A stretch of 64,000 nt of DNA from Micromonospora alfalfae (GTDB taxonomy: Bacteria > Actinomycetota > Actinomycetes > Mycobacteriales > Micromonosporaceae). Positions 7,578-15,837 of the stretch are shown piece after piece. Within the stretch, counting starts at the first letter, position 1, and each line of letters begins with the position of its first letter. The notes beneath the pieces are model-generated. The model made no database searches and was not told the DNA's origin. It saw only the letters and a list, made by a program, of their open reading frames with translations. Made by a program: the position numbers and the translations under genes. Location of the stretch: positions 168,045 to 232,044 of the forward strand of contig NZ_JAKKFH010000012.1 of assembly GCF_022230925.1 (NCBI RefSeq), in the 5' to 3' direction.

Positions 7578-8081
7578 ATGGAGAGCCGACTCAAGGTACT
7601 GGGTCATCCAGTCCATCCGATGCTGGTGATGTTCCCGGTCGCGTTGCTGGCCACCGCGGTGCTGTTCGACGTGGTGGACACCGTCGGCGGTCCCGACTTC
7701 CTCGGCGAGGTCGCGTACTGGAACATCACAGTCGGCCTGATCGGCGGCCTGCTCGCCGCGGCGGCCGGCTCGTTCGACCTGCTGGCCATCCCGACCGGCA
7801 CCCGCGCCAAGCGGGTGGGTCTGCTGCACGCCGGCGCCAACGTCGCGGTGATCCTGCTCTTCGCCGCAGTGTGGGCGGTGCGGCTCAACGCGGATTCCCG
7901 GGCCGCCGGCGGGGCACTGGTCGCCATCGAGGTGGTGGCGCTGGCGATTCTCGGCATCAGCGCCTGGCTCGGTGGCGAGTTGGTCGACCGGCTCGGTGTG
8001 GGCGTGGACAGCGACGCCGGCCTGGACGCGCCCAGTTCACTTCGGCCGCCGACGGCCACCCAGCGGATCGGAGAGGTGTGA
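7578..8081 (+). CDS. DUF2231 membrane protein
   Basis: This 167-residue integral membrane protein has four hydrophobic segments and the DUF2231 opening: a short N-terminus followed by GHPVHPMLVMFPVALLAT (residues 8-25), whose paired His residues suggest metal or heme contact. The family is often linked to small quinone or heme-type membrane functions, but none is proven. GGGAG just before the ATG serves as ribosome site. Its stop overlaps the Hsp20 start by one base (TGATG), so the two are translationally coupled. Confidence 0.8.
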   Translation: MESRLKVLGHPVHPMLVMFPVALLATAVLFDVVDTVGGPDFLGEVAYWNITVGLIGGLLAAAAGSFDLLAIPTGTRAKRVGLLHAGANVAVILLFAAVWAVRLNADSRAAGGALVAIEVVALAILGISAWLGGELVDRLGVGVDSDAGLDAPSSLRPPTATQRIGEV

Positions 8082-8632
8082 TGAGCGAGCAGCAGTTCGG
8101 CGGCTTCGGCCGGGGGTGGCGCGGCAGCCGGCAGCAGGGCTGGGACCCGATGGGGGAGTTGCAGTCGCTGCGCTCCGAGTTGAGTCGCCTGGTCGGTGGT
8201 CGCGGTGGGGGGTCCGACGTCGAGTTGACCGAGACCTCGGACGGCTGGGAGGTCGTCGTCCGGCTGCCCGGAGTGGCGCCGGAGGAGGTGGCCGTCGAGT
8301 TGGACGACCGCGAGTTGTGCGTGCGGGCCCGCTCGGAGGCCGAGGTCAACGCCGACCAGGGCATTCCCGGCGGCTTCGAGACGCGCGGCTTCGAATACCG
8401 GGTCACCCTGCCGGCGCGGGTCGACCCGGACACCATCGACGCGGTGATGGACCACGGCCTGCTCCGGGTCCGGCTGCCACGGGCGACCCGGCCCGCACCG
8501 CGCACCATCACCGTCGGCCGCACCGGGCCGCGCTCCGGCGACCTCTCCACGGGTACGCCGATGCCAGCCGATCCCGCCGCGGACCGGGAGCTGCACCGCC
8601 CGGACACCGCCGGCGAGATCGACCGGCCGTAG
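8081..8632 (+). CDS. Hsp20/alpha-crystallin small heat-shock protein
   Basis: This 183-residue protein has a central alpha-crystallin domain (about residues 45-145), beginning DVELTETSDGWEVVVRLPGV and ending DHGLLRVRLPRA, close to the family's G-x-L-x-I/V hallmark. It should act as an ATP-independent holdase chaperone in the cytosol. The N-terminus is Gly/Gln-rich and the C-terminus Pro-rich, as usual. It is coupled to the DUF2231 gene. No CIRCE or HAIR site is obvious upstream of the pair. Confidence 0.9.
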   Translation: MSEQQFGGFGRGWRGSRQQGWDPMGELQSLRSELSRLVGGRGGGSDVELTETSDGWEVVVRLPGVAPEEVAVELDDRELCVRARSEAEVNADQGIPGGFETRGFEYRVTLPARVDPDTIDAVMDHGLLRVRLPRATRPAPRTITVGRTGPRSGDLSTGTPMPADPAADRELHRPDTAGEIDRP

Positions 8633-8640
8633 CGGGCCGG

Positions 8641-9747
8641 GTGGTCACCCCGTCCGTGCTCGGCCCGACCGCCGAGCGCCTTCCCCACGTGCGGCGGATC
8701 GCCGTGCTGCGCGCCAACGCGCTCGGTGATTTCATCTTCGCCCTGCCGGCGCTTGACGCGCTGCGCGGCGCGTACCCCGCGGCGGAGATCGTGCTGCTCG
8801 GCGCGCCGTGGCACGCGAAGCTCTGGCGCGACCGGCCCGGCCCGGTGGACCGGGTGCTGGTGGTGCCGCCGGCAGCCGGGATCCGTACGCCGGAGCCGGG
8901 CGAGCCGGAGTCGTCGATGGACGGCTTCGTGGCTGCCGCCGCCGGTGCGGAATTCGACCTGGCGGTGCAGATCCACGGCGGGGGTGCCAACTCCAACCCG
9001 CTGATCAGTCGGCTCGGCGCCCGGTTGACAGTGGGCCTGCGCGCCGACGACGCGCCGCCGCTGGACCGGTGGCTGCGCTACGTCTACTACCAGCACGAGG
9101 TGATCCGCTACCTGGAGGTGGTGGCGCTGGCGGGAGCGCCGGCCACCACCATCACGCCGACGCTGGCGGTGACCGCCGCCGACCGGGCCGAGGCCGCCCA
9201 GGTGCTCGGCCCGGCCAGCCGTCCCCGGGTGGCGTTGCATCCGGGTGCCACCGACACCCGCCGCCGCTGGCCCGCCGAGCGCTTCGCCGAGGTGGCCCGT
9301 GCGCTGCACGAGGACGGCTACGAGGTGCTGGTCACCGGCACACCCTCCGAGCAGGAGGTGGTGGACCGGGTCGTCGCTGCGGCGCAGGTGCCGGTGCGCC
9401 CACAGGTGGGCACGCTCAGCCTGGGTGGGCTGGTCGGCTGCTACGCCGACTGCGCGTTGGTCGTCTCGAACGACACCGGCCCGCTGCACCTGGCCGCCGC
9501 TGTGGGCGCGCCCACCGTGGGCATCTTCTGGGTCGGCAACCTGATCAACGGGGCCAGCCCGCTGCGGGGCCGGCACCGGCCGATCAGTTCGTGGACGGTG
9601 CACTGCCCGGTCTGCGGTGTCGACTGCACACCGGGCATCTATCCGCACCGGCCCGGCGACGGTGACTGCCCGCACCGGGACTCGTTCGTGACCGACGTAC
9701 CGGTGATCGAGGTGCTGGAAGCCGCCCGGGAGTTGCTCACCCCGTAG
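8641..9747 (+). CDS. Glycosyltransferase family 9 (heptosyltransferase-like)
   Basis: This 368-residue protein is a GT-B-fold family 9 enzyme, related to ADP-heptose:LPS heptosyltransferases. It starts with RIAVLRANALGDFIFALPALDAL, the family's first strand and loop with a conserved Gly-Asp. Near residue 200 is LHPGATDTRRRWP, and near 276 is SNDTGPLHLAAAVGAPTVGIF, the donor-binding signature. In a Gram-positive host the product cannot be LPS; a heptosylated glycan or secondary metabolite is possible. It converges on a GT2-hldE operon with a single base between the stop codons, which suggests one functional locus. Confidence 0.9.
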   Translation: MVTPSVLGPTAERLPHVRRIAVLRANALGDFIFALPALDALRGAYPAAEIVLLGAPWHAKLWRDRPGPVDRVLVVPPAAGIRTPEPGEPESSMDGFVAAAAGAEFDLAVQIHGGGANSNPLISRLGARLTVGLRADDAPPLDRWLRYVYYQHEVIRYLEVVALAGAPATTITPTLAVTAADRAEAAQVLGPASRPRVALHPGATDTRRRWPAERFAEVARALHEDGYEVLVTGTPSEQEVVDRVVAAAQVPVRPQVGTLSLGGLVGCYADCALVVSNDTGPLHLAAAVGAPTVGIFWVGNLINGASPLRGRHRPISSWTVHCPVCGVDCTPGIYPHRPGDGDCPHRDSFVTDVPVIEVLEAARELLTP

Positions 9748-9748
9748 G

Positions 9749-10627
9749 TCAGGCCGGCTGCGGGGTGTCCTCGTCGGCGAGGACGACCTCCCACGCCTCC
9801 ACGTCCCGGTCGGTGACGGTGGTGGGGGACTCCAGGTGGTACGCGCCGCTGGGCAGGATGCCAGCGCCGCCGTAGCGGGACAACACGGCGAGTTGCGCGG
9901 CCACGTCCTCCCCCTGGTGCTTCTCCTGCACCCGACGCCAGAAGTCGAAGCCGCCGGCGTCGACGAGCTTGGCCCGGTCGTAGAGCACGCACCCGCCGAT
10001 CCAGGAGACCTTGTACGCCCGCCACGCGCCCGGCGGCAGCGCCAACTGCTCGGTGATGTGCAGCAGATTCGCGGCCGAGTGGATCCGGGCCCGGTTCCAC
10101 TGCGGGGTGTCGGGTCGGATCCGCTCCGGTGTGGGCGGGCCGACCCACTCCTCGTAGTGGCAGTGCGATTCCGGCCGTACGTCGTCGGTGTACGAGAGCC
10201 CGTGCACGCCGTTGCCGACGAACCCGCAGCCCAGCTCACCGATCGCGGTGACCAGTCGGTGCAGCGCACCCGGTTCCAGCCAGATGTCGTCGTCGAGGCT
10301 GAGGACGTACCGGGCGGCCGAGGCGGCGAGCAGGTACGCCCGGTGTTCGGCCAACCCCCGTCGGGGCAGCCGGCGGGTCAGCAGCACCGGGTGGCCCCGG
10401 TGGCGCAGCGCCCGGACCATGGTGGCAGCTGCCGGATGCGTGTACGCCGGATCCCCGTCGGACTGGTCGCTGACGACCACGCCGAAGCCGGGTACCCCGT
10501 CCTGGGTGGCGAGCCCGCCCAGTGTGACGGCCAGCTCGGCGGGCCGGTTCCGGGTCGGAATCAGCACGTCCACCAGCCGGTCGGCGCGGAACTCCTCCGG
10601 GGTGCCGAGGTCCAGGGGGCGGTTCAC
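9749..10627 (-). CDS. Glycosyltransferase family 2
   Basis: This 292-residue GT-A-fold enzyme begins VDVLIPTRNRPAELAVTLGGL (residues 19-39), the usual nucleotide-binding start. YVLSLDDDIWLEPGAL near 107 supplies the DxD metal-binding motif. SWIGGCVLYDR near 209 and RVQEKHQGEDVAAQL near 230 form the acceptor side and the ED catalytic motif. No membrane segment is seen. Its ATG overlaps the hldE stop by 4 bp (ATGA), so the two are translationally coupled and hldE is first. The likely donor is an activated sugar, perhaps ADP-heptose. Confidence 0.9.
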   Translation of the reverse strand: MNRPLDLGTPEEFRADRLVDVLIPTRNRPAELAVTLGGLATQDGVPGFGVVVSDQSDGDPAYTHPAAATMVRALRHRGHPVLLTRRLPRRGLAEHRAYLLAASAARYVLSLDDDIWLEPGALHRLVTAIGELGCGFVGNGVHGLSYTDDVRPESHCHYEEWVGPPTPERIRPDTPQWNRARIHSAANLLHITEQLALPPGAWRAYKVSWIGGCVLYDRAKLVDAGGFDFWRRVQEKHQGEDVAAQLAVLSRYGGAGILPSGAYHLESPTTVTDRDVEAWEVVLADEDTPQPA

Positions 10628-12459
10628 GACGCCTGGGTGCGGGTGCGCAGCGACGGGTCGGGCTCCCGGTCGTCGAGGTGTGGCGACGGGTCCTGGCTGT
10701 GCGACCGGATCCGCTCGATGATCGCGGAGGTGGACCGGTCCGGCACGTACCCCAGGGTGCGCACCTGGCCGCCCAGCCGGCGCACCAGCGGCGCCTCCGG
10801 CACCAGCTCCGGCGGATAGTCGCCGCCCTTGACGTACACGTCCGGTCGGACCGCCTCGATCAGCGCGGCCGGTGAGTCCTCCTCGAAGACCACCACGTGG
10901 TCCACGCAGGCGAGCGCGGCGAGCAGGGCACCCCGGTCCTCGACCGGGTTGACCGGCCGGTCCGGCCCCTTCAGCCGTCGTACGCTTCCGTCCGAGTTGA
11001 CCGCCACGATGAGCAGGTCGCCCAACGCGCGGGCCTGCTCCAGGTAGCGCACATGCCCGCGATGCAGCACGTCGAAGCAGCCGTTTGTGAAGACCACCGA
11101 CCGTCCCGCCTCGCGGTACTCGGCGACGATCGCGTCCAACTCGTCGCCGCCGACCAGCGCGGGGTGGCTCGTGGTGTCGGTCGGCTGGTCCAACGCGGCG
11201 AGCAGGTCGTCACGTCGGCACACGCAGGTGCCGGTGTCCGAGACGGTGATGGTGGCAGCGAGTTGGGCGAGCTGGGCGGCGGTGGGCAGGGGCGCGTCGG
11301 CGGCCAGGGCCAACGTCATCGCCGCCAGGTACGCGTCGCCGGCACCCACCGCGTGGCTCGCCGGCACCGGGGTGCTGTGGCTGCGTCGTGGCTCCCCGTC
11401 GGCGCCGCCGACCACAGCACCCTCGGTGTCCAGGGTCACCGCGACCACGTCGGCACCGGTGTGCGCACGCAGTTCGGCAAGCCGCGACTGGGCCAGGATC
11501 GCCCGGTCGACGCCCTCTCCGGCCCGGGTGTTCACTGTGACGCCGGTGCCGGTGACGCTGAGCCCGTCACCGGTGAGGGCCACCCGTCCCTCGCCCGGGG
11601 TCGGCTCACCGACCGGTCCCGGGCGGTCGACCCGGGCCAGCTCGGCGGCGGTGTCGTCGGCGCGTACCGCCCCCGGTGCCGCGCCGACTGTCATCTCGGA
11701 CGGTCCGTCGACCGGGTCCCCGCCCGGGTGTTCCAGGTGCAGTTCGGTCCCGCCGGTCGGTCGGGTCGTACCGCCCGCGCGGGCCAACAGCCGGGTCGCC
11801 TCGGCGAAGCTGGGGGTGACCACCGTCGGCGCGAGGCCCCGCCAGTCGGCCAGGTCGTGGGCGTCCAGCGCGACTGTGGCGTACCGCTGGCGGTTCTCGA
11901 CCAGCCACGCGCGGACCGGCGCGGGCAGCGCGCCCAGGCCGTAGTCGCAAACCACCAGTGCCGGGGCCTCCCCACCTGCGGCGGCACGCAACTCCTCGGT
12001 GGCGCAGCTCAGGGCGATGAGCAGCCGGGTCACCCCCTCGTGGTCCAGCGCGTCCTCCGGGTCGCCGGAGTCCTCACGCAGCAGGATCTGGTTGCCGGCC
12101 AACATTCGCCGCTTGACCGGGGTGGGTCGCCCGGGCTGGTTGACGGTGCGGTCCCAGACGCTCGCGCGGTCCAGGCAGTCGTGCAGTTCGTCACCGGCGA
12201 CGTCGGCGCCGACCGGTGCCACCAGCACCGCCCGACCGCCCAGGGCCGCGACGTTGACTGCGGTGTTCGCGGCCCCACCGGCGGCGGAGATCCGCCGGCG
12301 CAGGGTGAGAACCGGGGCGGGCGCCTCCCGGCAGAGCCGGTCGGAGTCGGCGAACCGCCATTCGTCCAACATGGCGTCACCGACGATCAGTACTGGGCGT
12401 CCGAGCCAGCTCTCCACGACGGTGGCGAACCGGCGCTGCTCCGCTGCTGCTCCTGCCAT
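10624..12459 (-). CDS. hldE: Bifunctional heptose-7-phosphate kinase / heptose-1-phosphate adenylyltransferase
   Basis: This 611-residue protein has two domains. A PfkB/ribokinase kinase (about 1-400) shows AAGGAANTAVNVAALGG near 59-75 and the GAGDAY anion-hole motif near 372. A cytidylyltransferase-like domain (about 455-611) shows FTNGCFDVLHRGHV near 457. It would phosphorylate D-glycero-D-manno-heptose 7-phosphate at C1 and then adenylylate it. E. coli HldE is about 477 residues; here the kinase carries an extra low-complexity stretch of about 90 residues (roughly 228-318) before the GAGD motif. Start ATG has GGGGAGG. Partners gmhA, gmhB and hldD are not in the window. Confidence 0.88.
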   Translation of the reverse strand: MAGAAAEQRRFATVVESWLGRPVLIVGDAMLDEWRFADSDRLCREAPAPVLTLRRRISAAGGAANTAVNVAALGGRAVLVAPVGADVAGDELHDCLDRASVWDRTVNQPGRPTPVKRRMLAGNQILLREDSGDPEDALDHEGVTRLLIALSCATEELRAAAGGEAPALVVCDYGLGALPAPVRAWLVENRQRYATVALDAHDLADWRGLAPTVVTPSFAEATRLLARAGGTTRPTGGTELHLEHPGGDPVDGPSEMTVGAAPGAVRADDTAAELARVDRPGPVGEPTPGEGRVALTGDGLSVTGTGVTVNTRAGEGVDRAILAQSRLAELRAHTGADVVAVTLDTEGAVVGGADGEPRRSHSTPVPASHAVGAGDAYLAAMTLALAADAPLPTAAQLAQLAATITVSDTGTCVCRRDDLLAALDQPTDTTSHPALVGGDELDAIVAEYREAGRSVVFTNGCFDVLHRGHVRYLEQARALGDLLIVAVNSDGSVRRLKGPDRPVNPVEDRGALLAALACVDHVVVFEEDSPAALIEAVRPDVYVKGGDYPPELVPEAPLVRRLGGQVRTLGYVPDRSTSAIIERIRSHSQDPSPHLDDREPDPSLRTRTQAS

Positions 12460-12640
12460 GCCTCCCCGGGTCCCCAGCGGCCTGGCGGGCAAACCTGCGC
12501 GCAGACCGGCCCCGCCGCTGCTCAGGCGGTCTTTCGGCGGCCCCTGACCGGTCCTCGCCGGTCCGAACCTGTCCGCCCTGTTTCGGGTGTTCGAGGGCGG
12601 GAAGGGAAATGAGGTACCCCCGGAAAGGAGATGTACCGAG

Positions 12641-13183
12641 ATGGCAGCGACATTGCAGGGCAAGCGGATCGCCTTCCTGGCCGCCGACGGCGTCGAGGAG
12701 GTCGAGTACGTCCAACCACGCGAGGCGGTCGAGAACGCTGGCGCGACGGCCGAGCTGGTCTCGCTGAAGGCCGGTTCCATCCAGTCCTTCAACCACCTGG
12801 ACCACTCCAGGACGTACGACGTGGACGTGACGGTCGACAAGGCCGACGTCGCCGGTTACGACGCGTTGGTGCTGCCCGGAGGGGTGGCGAACCCGGACTT
12901 CCTGCGGGGCGACCCGGACGCGGTGCGGTTCGTGAAGGCGTTCTTCGACGCGGGCAAGCCCGTCGGGGTGATCTGTCACGGCCCGTGGACGCTGATCGAG
13001 GCGGACGTGGTGCGGGGCCGGCGGATCACCTCCTGGCCGACCCTGCGTACCGACCTGACCAACGCCGGAGCCACCTGGGTGGACGAGGAGTGCGTCACCG
13101 ACGGCAACCTGACCAGCAGCCGCAAACCCGACGACCTCCCCGCCTTCTGCGCAGCAATCACCAAAACCTTCACCACCCCCTAA
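12641..13183 (+). CDS. DJ-1/PfpI family protein (type 1 glutamine amidotransferase-like)
   Basis: This 180-residue protein has the flavodoxin-like DJ-1/PfpI fold. The nucleophile elbow is VICHGPW with Cys112, and the acidic partner lies in DGVEEVEY near residue 19. LVLPGGVANPDFLR near 77 is typical. Members work as general-stress proteins, deglycases or glyoxalase III-like enzymes; older 'protease' names are doubtful. The ATG at 12641 has AAAGGAG about 10 bases upstream. Its stop codon lies in a 14-bp segment identical to the one at the ricT stop, next to a palindrome. Confidence 0.88.
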   Translation: MAATLQGKRIAFLAADGVEEVEYVQPREAVENAGATAELVSLKAGSIQSFNHLDHSRTYDVDVTVDKADVAGYDALVLPGGVANPDFLRGDPDAVRFVKAFFDAGKPVGVICHGPWTLIEADVVRGRRITSWPTLRTDLTNAGATWVDEECVTDGNLTSSRKPDDLPAFCAAITKTFTTP

Positions 13184-13196
13184 CCCCACCCCCCTC

Positions 13197-13259
13197 GGTT
13201 GATCATGAAGTTATTGCCCCTCGGCGCGGCGTGTCGTGGCAATAACTTCATGATCAACC
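13197..13259. repeat. Intergenic perfect palindrome, copy 2
   Basis: Perfect 22-nt arms (13197-13218 and 13238-13259) share the core GTTGATCATGAAGTTATTGCC with copy 1 at 1000-1062; the 19-nt loop differs but keeps GGCGTGTCG. The left flank is C-rich (CCCCACCCCCC) and the right flank G-rich, ending in TTTTTT near 13289-13294. It lies between two genes in the same direction, so it is not tied only to convergent ends. Confidence 0.9.
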
Positions 13260-13338
13260 CGGGTGGAGCGGGTGGGGTGGGGGTGGGGTTTTTTGCTGGG
13301 TCGGCGCATGTTCTGCGGCTCGCGGGATAGAAGGGCAC

Positions 13339-15015
13339 ATGACCACCGAAGCCTCAGATGCGCCGGTGCTGAACCGTCAGCAGATCCGGCTGCTCATGTT
13401 GGGCCTGATGACCGGCATGCTGCTGGCCGCACTCGACCAGACCATCGTTGGTACGGCGCTGCCAACCATCGTGGGCGAGCTGGGCGGGATCAACCACTAC
13501 TCCTGGGTGGTCACCGCGTACCTGCTCGCCTCGACCGCGTCGACGCCGCTCTACGGCAAGATGGCCGACCTGTACGGGCGTCGGCCGGTCTTCCTCTTCT
13601 CGATCGGCACGTTCCTGGTCGGGTCGTTGCTGGCCGGGCTGTCGCAGAACATGACCCAGCTGATCGTCACCCGGGGTATCCAGGGTCTCGGCGCCGGTGG
13701 TCTGCTGACGCTCGCGTTCACCATCATCTCGGATGTGGTGTCACCGCGGGAACGTGGTCGGTACCAGGGCCTGTTCGGCGCGGTCTTCGGGATCTCGTCG
13801 GTCGCCGGGCCGCTGGTGGGCGGTTACTTCGCGGAGACCGACTGGCGGTGGATCTTCTACATCAACGTGCCGCTGGCGATCCTGGCCATCGTCGTCTGCT
13901 ACCACGTGATGCGGTTGATCCCGTTCGAACGTCGGGACCATTCGATCGACTGGCTCGGTGCCGGCCTGCTGGTGGCCGGGGTGAGTTCCCTGCTGCTCGC
14001 GCTGAGCTGGGGCGGCAACGAGTACGCCTGGGGCTCCGGCGTGATCATCGGGCTCTTCGTGGCCGGTGTGGTGCTGGGGGTGCTCTTCGTCCTCCAGGAG
14101 GCCCGGGTGGCCGAGCCGATCCTGCCGCTGCGGCTGTTCCGGAGCGCCACCTTCGCGTTGGCCAACTCGGCACTGCTCATCATCGGTCTGGTGATGTTCG
14201 GTTCGATCATCTTCATCCCGCTGTACCTGCAGATCGTGAAGGGCGCCTCGCCGACCCGAAGCGGTCTGCTGATGCTGCCGATGATGGCCGGCATCATCAT
14301 CACCTCGATCCTGACCGGTCGTGCGATGACCCGGATCGGCCGCTACAAGTGGTTCCCGGTGGCCGGTTCGGTGACCCTCCTGGTCGGCATGTTCCTCTTC
14401 ACCCAGTTGGAGGTGGCCACCTCGCTGTGGGTGGCGTTCGGGTACATGGTGGTGATCGGCGTCGGGCTGGGCCTGTGTATGCAGTCGCTGATCCTGGCGG
14501 TACAGAACGCGGTGTCGGTACGCGACCTGGGTGCCGGCACCTCGTCGGCGACCTTCTTCCGGTCGCTGGGCGGTTCGTTCGGGGTGGCGATCCTCGGCAC
14601 GGTGCTCTCGTCCCGGCTGACCGGCGGGCTCGCCGACCGGTTGCCCGGCGCGATCGCGCAGCTCCCGCCGCAGGAGCAGGCCGCTGTCGCGGCGAGTGGC
14701 GGCACCAACATCTCGATCAACGACCCGGCTACCATCCTGGCCCTGCCGGGGCCGGTGCGTGCGGCCATCCAGGGCGCCTTCGTCGACGCGCTGGACATGG
14801 TCTTCCTGACCGCCGGCCTGATCGCGATCGTGGCGGTGGTGGTCACCCTGACACTGCCCAACACGCAGCTGCGGGGCGCCGGCCCGCAGGGTGCCACAGG
14901 TGGCGCCGACCCGCTCGGCGGGGAGGCCCCGGCTCCGGGCGGCAAGCCGTTGACCCGCGAGTCGAAGGAGGAGGCCGCCGCCGACATGGAGGCCAAGTCC
15001 CAGACGATGATCTGA
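13339..15015 (+). CDS. DHA2-type (EmrB/QacA) MFS efflux transporter
   Basis: This 558-residue protein has about 14 hydrophobic segments, the DHA2 count. The signature LDQTIVGTALPTI (motif D1, around residues 33-45) is followed by the loop 2-3 motif GKMADLYGRRP near 74 and the motif C region near 150 (GPLVGGYF). Such pumps export hydrophobic drugs in exchange for protons. The C-terminal tail of about 50 residues is hydrophilic. A TetR gene converges on it from the other side of a strong bidirectional terminator. Substrate unknown. Confidence 0.9.
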   Translation: MTTEASDAPVLNRQQIRLLMLGLMTGMLLAALDQTIVGTALPTIVGELGGINHYSWVVTAYLLASTASTPLYGKMADLYGRRPVFLFSIGTFLVGSLLAGLSQNMTQLIVTRGIQGLGAGGLLTLAFTIISDVVSPRERGRYQGLFGAVFGISSVAGPLVGGYFAETDWRWIFYINVPLAILAIVVCYHVMRLIPFERRDHSIDWLGAGLLVAGVSSLLLALSWGGNEYAWGSGVIIGLFVAGVVLGVLFVLQEARVAEPILPLRLFRSATFALANSALLIIGLVMFGSIIFIPLYLQIVKGASPTRSGLLMLPMMAGIIITSILTGRAMTRIGRYKWFPVAGSVTLLVGMFLFTQLEVATSLWVAFGYMVVIGVGLGLCMQSLILAVQNAVSVRDLGAGTSSATFFRSLGGSFGVAILGTVLSSRLTGGLADRLPGAIAQLPPQEQAAVAASGGTNISINDPATILALPGPVRAAIQGAFVDALDMVFLTAGLIAIVAVVVTLTLPNTQLRGAGPQGATGGADPLGGEAPAPGGKPLTRESKEEAAADMEAKSQTMI

Positions 15016-15022
15016 GCGTCTC

Positions 15023-15062
15023 GACACCGACCGCCCCGGACCGCTCCGGGGCGGTCGGTGTC
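15023..15062. terminator. Bidirectional terminator between MFS and TetR genes
   Basis: Perfect 18-bp arms (15023-15040 and 15045-15062, GACACCGACCGCCCCGGA and complement) enclose a 4-nt loop CCGC. It lies exactly between two convergent genes. It lacks a U-tract, as is common for actinomycete terminators. Confidence 0.85.
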
Positions 15063-15079
15063 AGCCGTGCCCTAGGTGG

Positions 15080-15712
15080 TCAGGCGGGGCGGCGGTAGGC
15101 GCCGTACCACCAGGTCGCGGCCAACTCCCGGGCGGCTGCCGCGTCGGTCTCGGGGTCGGCCGAGGTCGTGCTGACGTGGTCGGCCAGGAAGCGGTCGCCG
15201 CCGACCACTATCAGCCGGCTGGCCGCTGTCACGTCCAGGTCGGCGGGGGTACGCCCGGCCTGCTGCTCGACCCGGAGCGCGTCCACGGTGCGGGCCACGA
15301 ACTGCTCCAGCCCGGCCGCCCAGTACTCCCGGACCGCCTCGTCGTACGCGGCGACCTCGCTGACCGCTGCGAGCACCGGGGCGTACGTCCGGTATATCCG
15401 GATCACGTCGGCGAAGACCTCGGTCAGCCGCGCGAGCGGGTCGCCGGGGCCGCCCGGGTCCCAGTCGCCGGTGCGGTCGAACGAACTCTCCCGCATGGTG
15501 CCGGCGAGACGCATGAGCAGCTCAGTCTTGTCCCGGAAGTGGGTGTAGAAGGTCGACCGGGCCACGCCGGCCTCGGCGGCGATCCGCTGCACGCCGAGGT
15601 CGGTGAAGCGGATTCCCTCCTTCAGGAGCCGTTCGGTGGCCGCCAGCACCCGCGCTTCGACTGCCGCGCGTCCGTCGGGGTTGCGCGGGCGGCGGCGGGT
15701 GATCGAGGGCAT
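15080..15712 (-). CDS. TetR family transcriptional regulator
   Basis: This 210-residue regulator has an N-terminal TetR helix-turn-helix (about residues 15-62): VLAATERLLKEGIRFTDLGVQRIAAEAGVARSTFYTHF, spanning the three DNA-binding helices. The C-terminal ligand domain includes REYWAAGLEQFVARTVDAL. Start ATG at 15712 leaves a 125-bp gap to the divergent aldo/keto reductase. That gap holds a perfect 15-bp palindrome, a likely operator for both genes. It also converges on a DHA2 pump, a second possible target. Confidence 0.88.
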   Translation of the reverse strand: MPSITRRRPRNPDGRAAVEARVLAATERLLKEGIRFTDLGVQRIAAEAGVARSTFYTHFRDKTELLMRLAGTMRESSFDRTGDWDPGGPGDPLARLTEVFADVIRIYRTYAPVLAAVSEVAAYDEAVREYWAAGLEQFVARTVDALRVEQQAGRTPADLDVTAASRLIVVGGDRFLADHVSTTSADPETDAAAARELAATWWYGAYRRPA

Positions 15713-15763
15713 AGCCGGAATCCTAGGTGGCTGGGGGTCGGGTGGGCGACGTACGCTCGTTGC

Positions 15764-15778
15764 CGGACACAGTGTCCG
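15764..15778. promoter_or_regulatory. Candidate TetR operator
   Basis: CGGACAC-A-GTGTCCG is a perfect palindrome with 7-bp arms around one central base. It sits between the divergent TetR (start 15712) and aldo/keto reductase (start 15838) genes, where an autoregulating TetR would bind. GGACA-type half-sites are common for this family. Confidence 0.65.
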
Positions 15779-15837
15779 ACATAGTGACCACGGAGTGCCT
15801 GACCTCGGCCTCCGACCCACCACGAGGAGCGACACAC

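Noticed and set aside
7957..10269. 770-codon minus-strand open frame
   Set aside because: It is antisense to Hsp20 and the GT9 gene, both with clear family motifs, and its product is low complexity.
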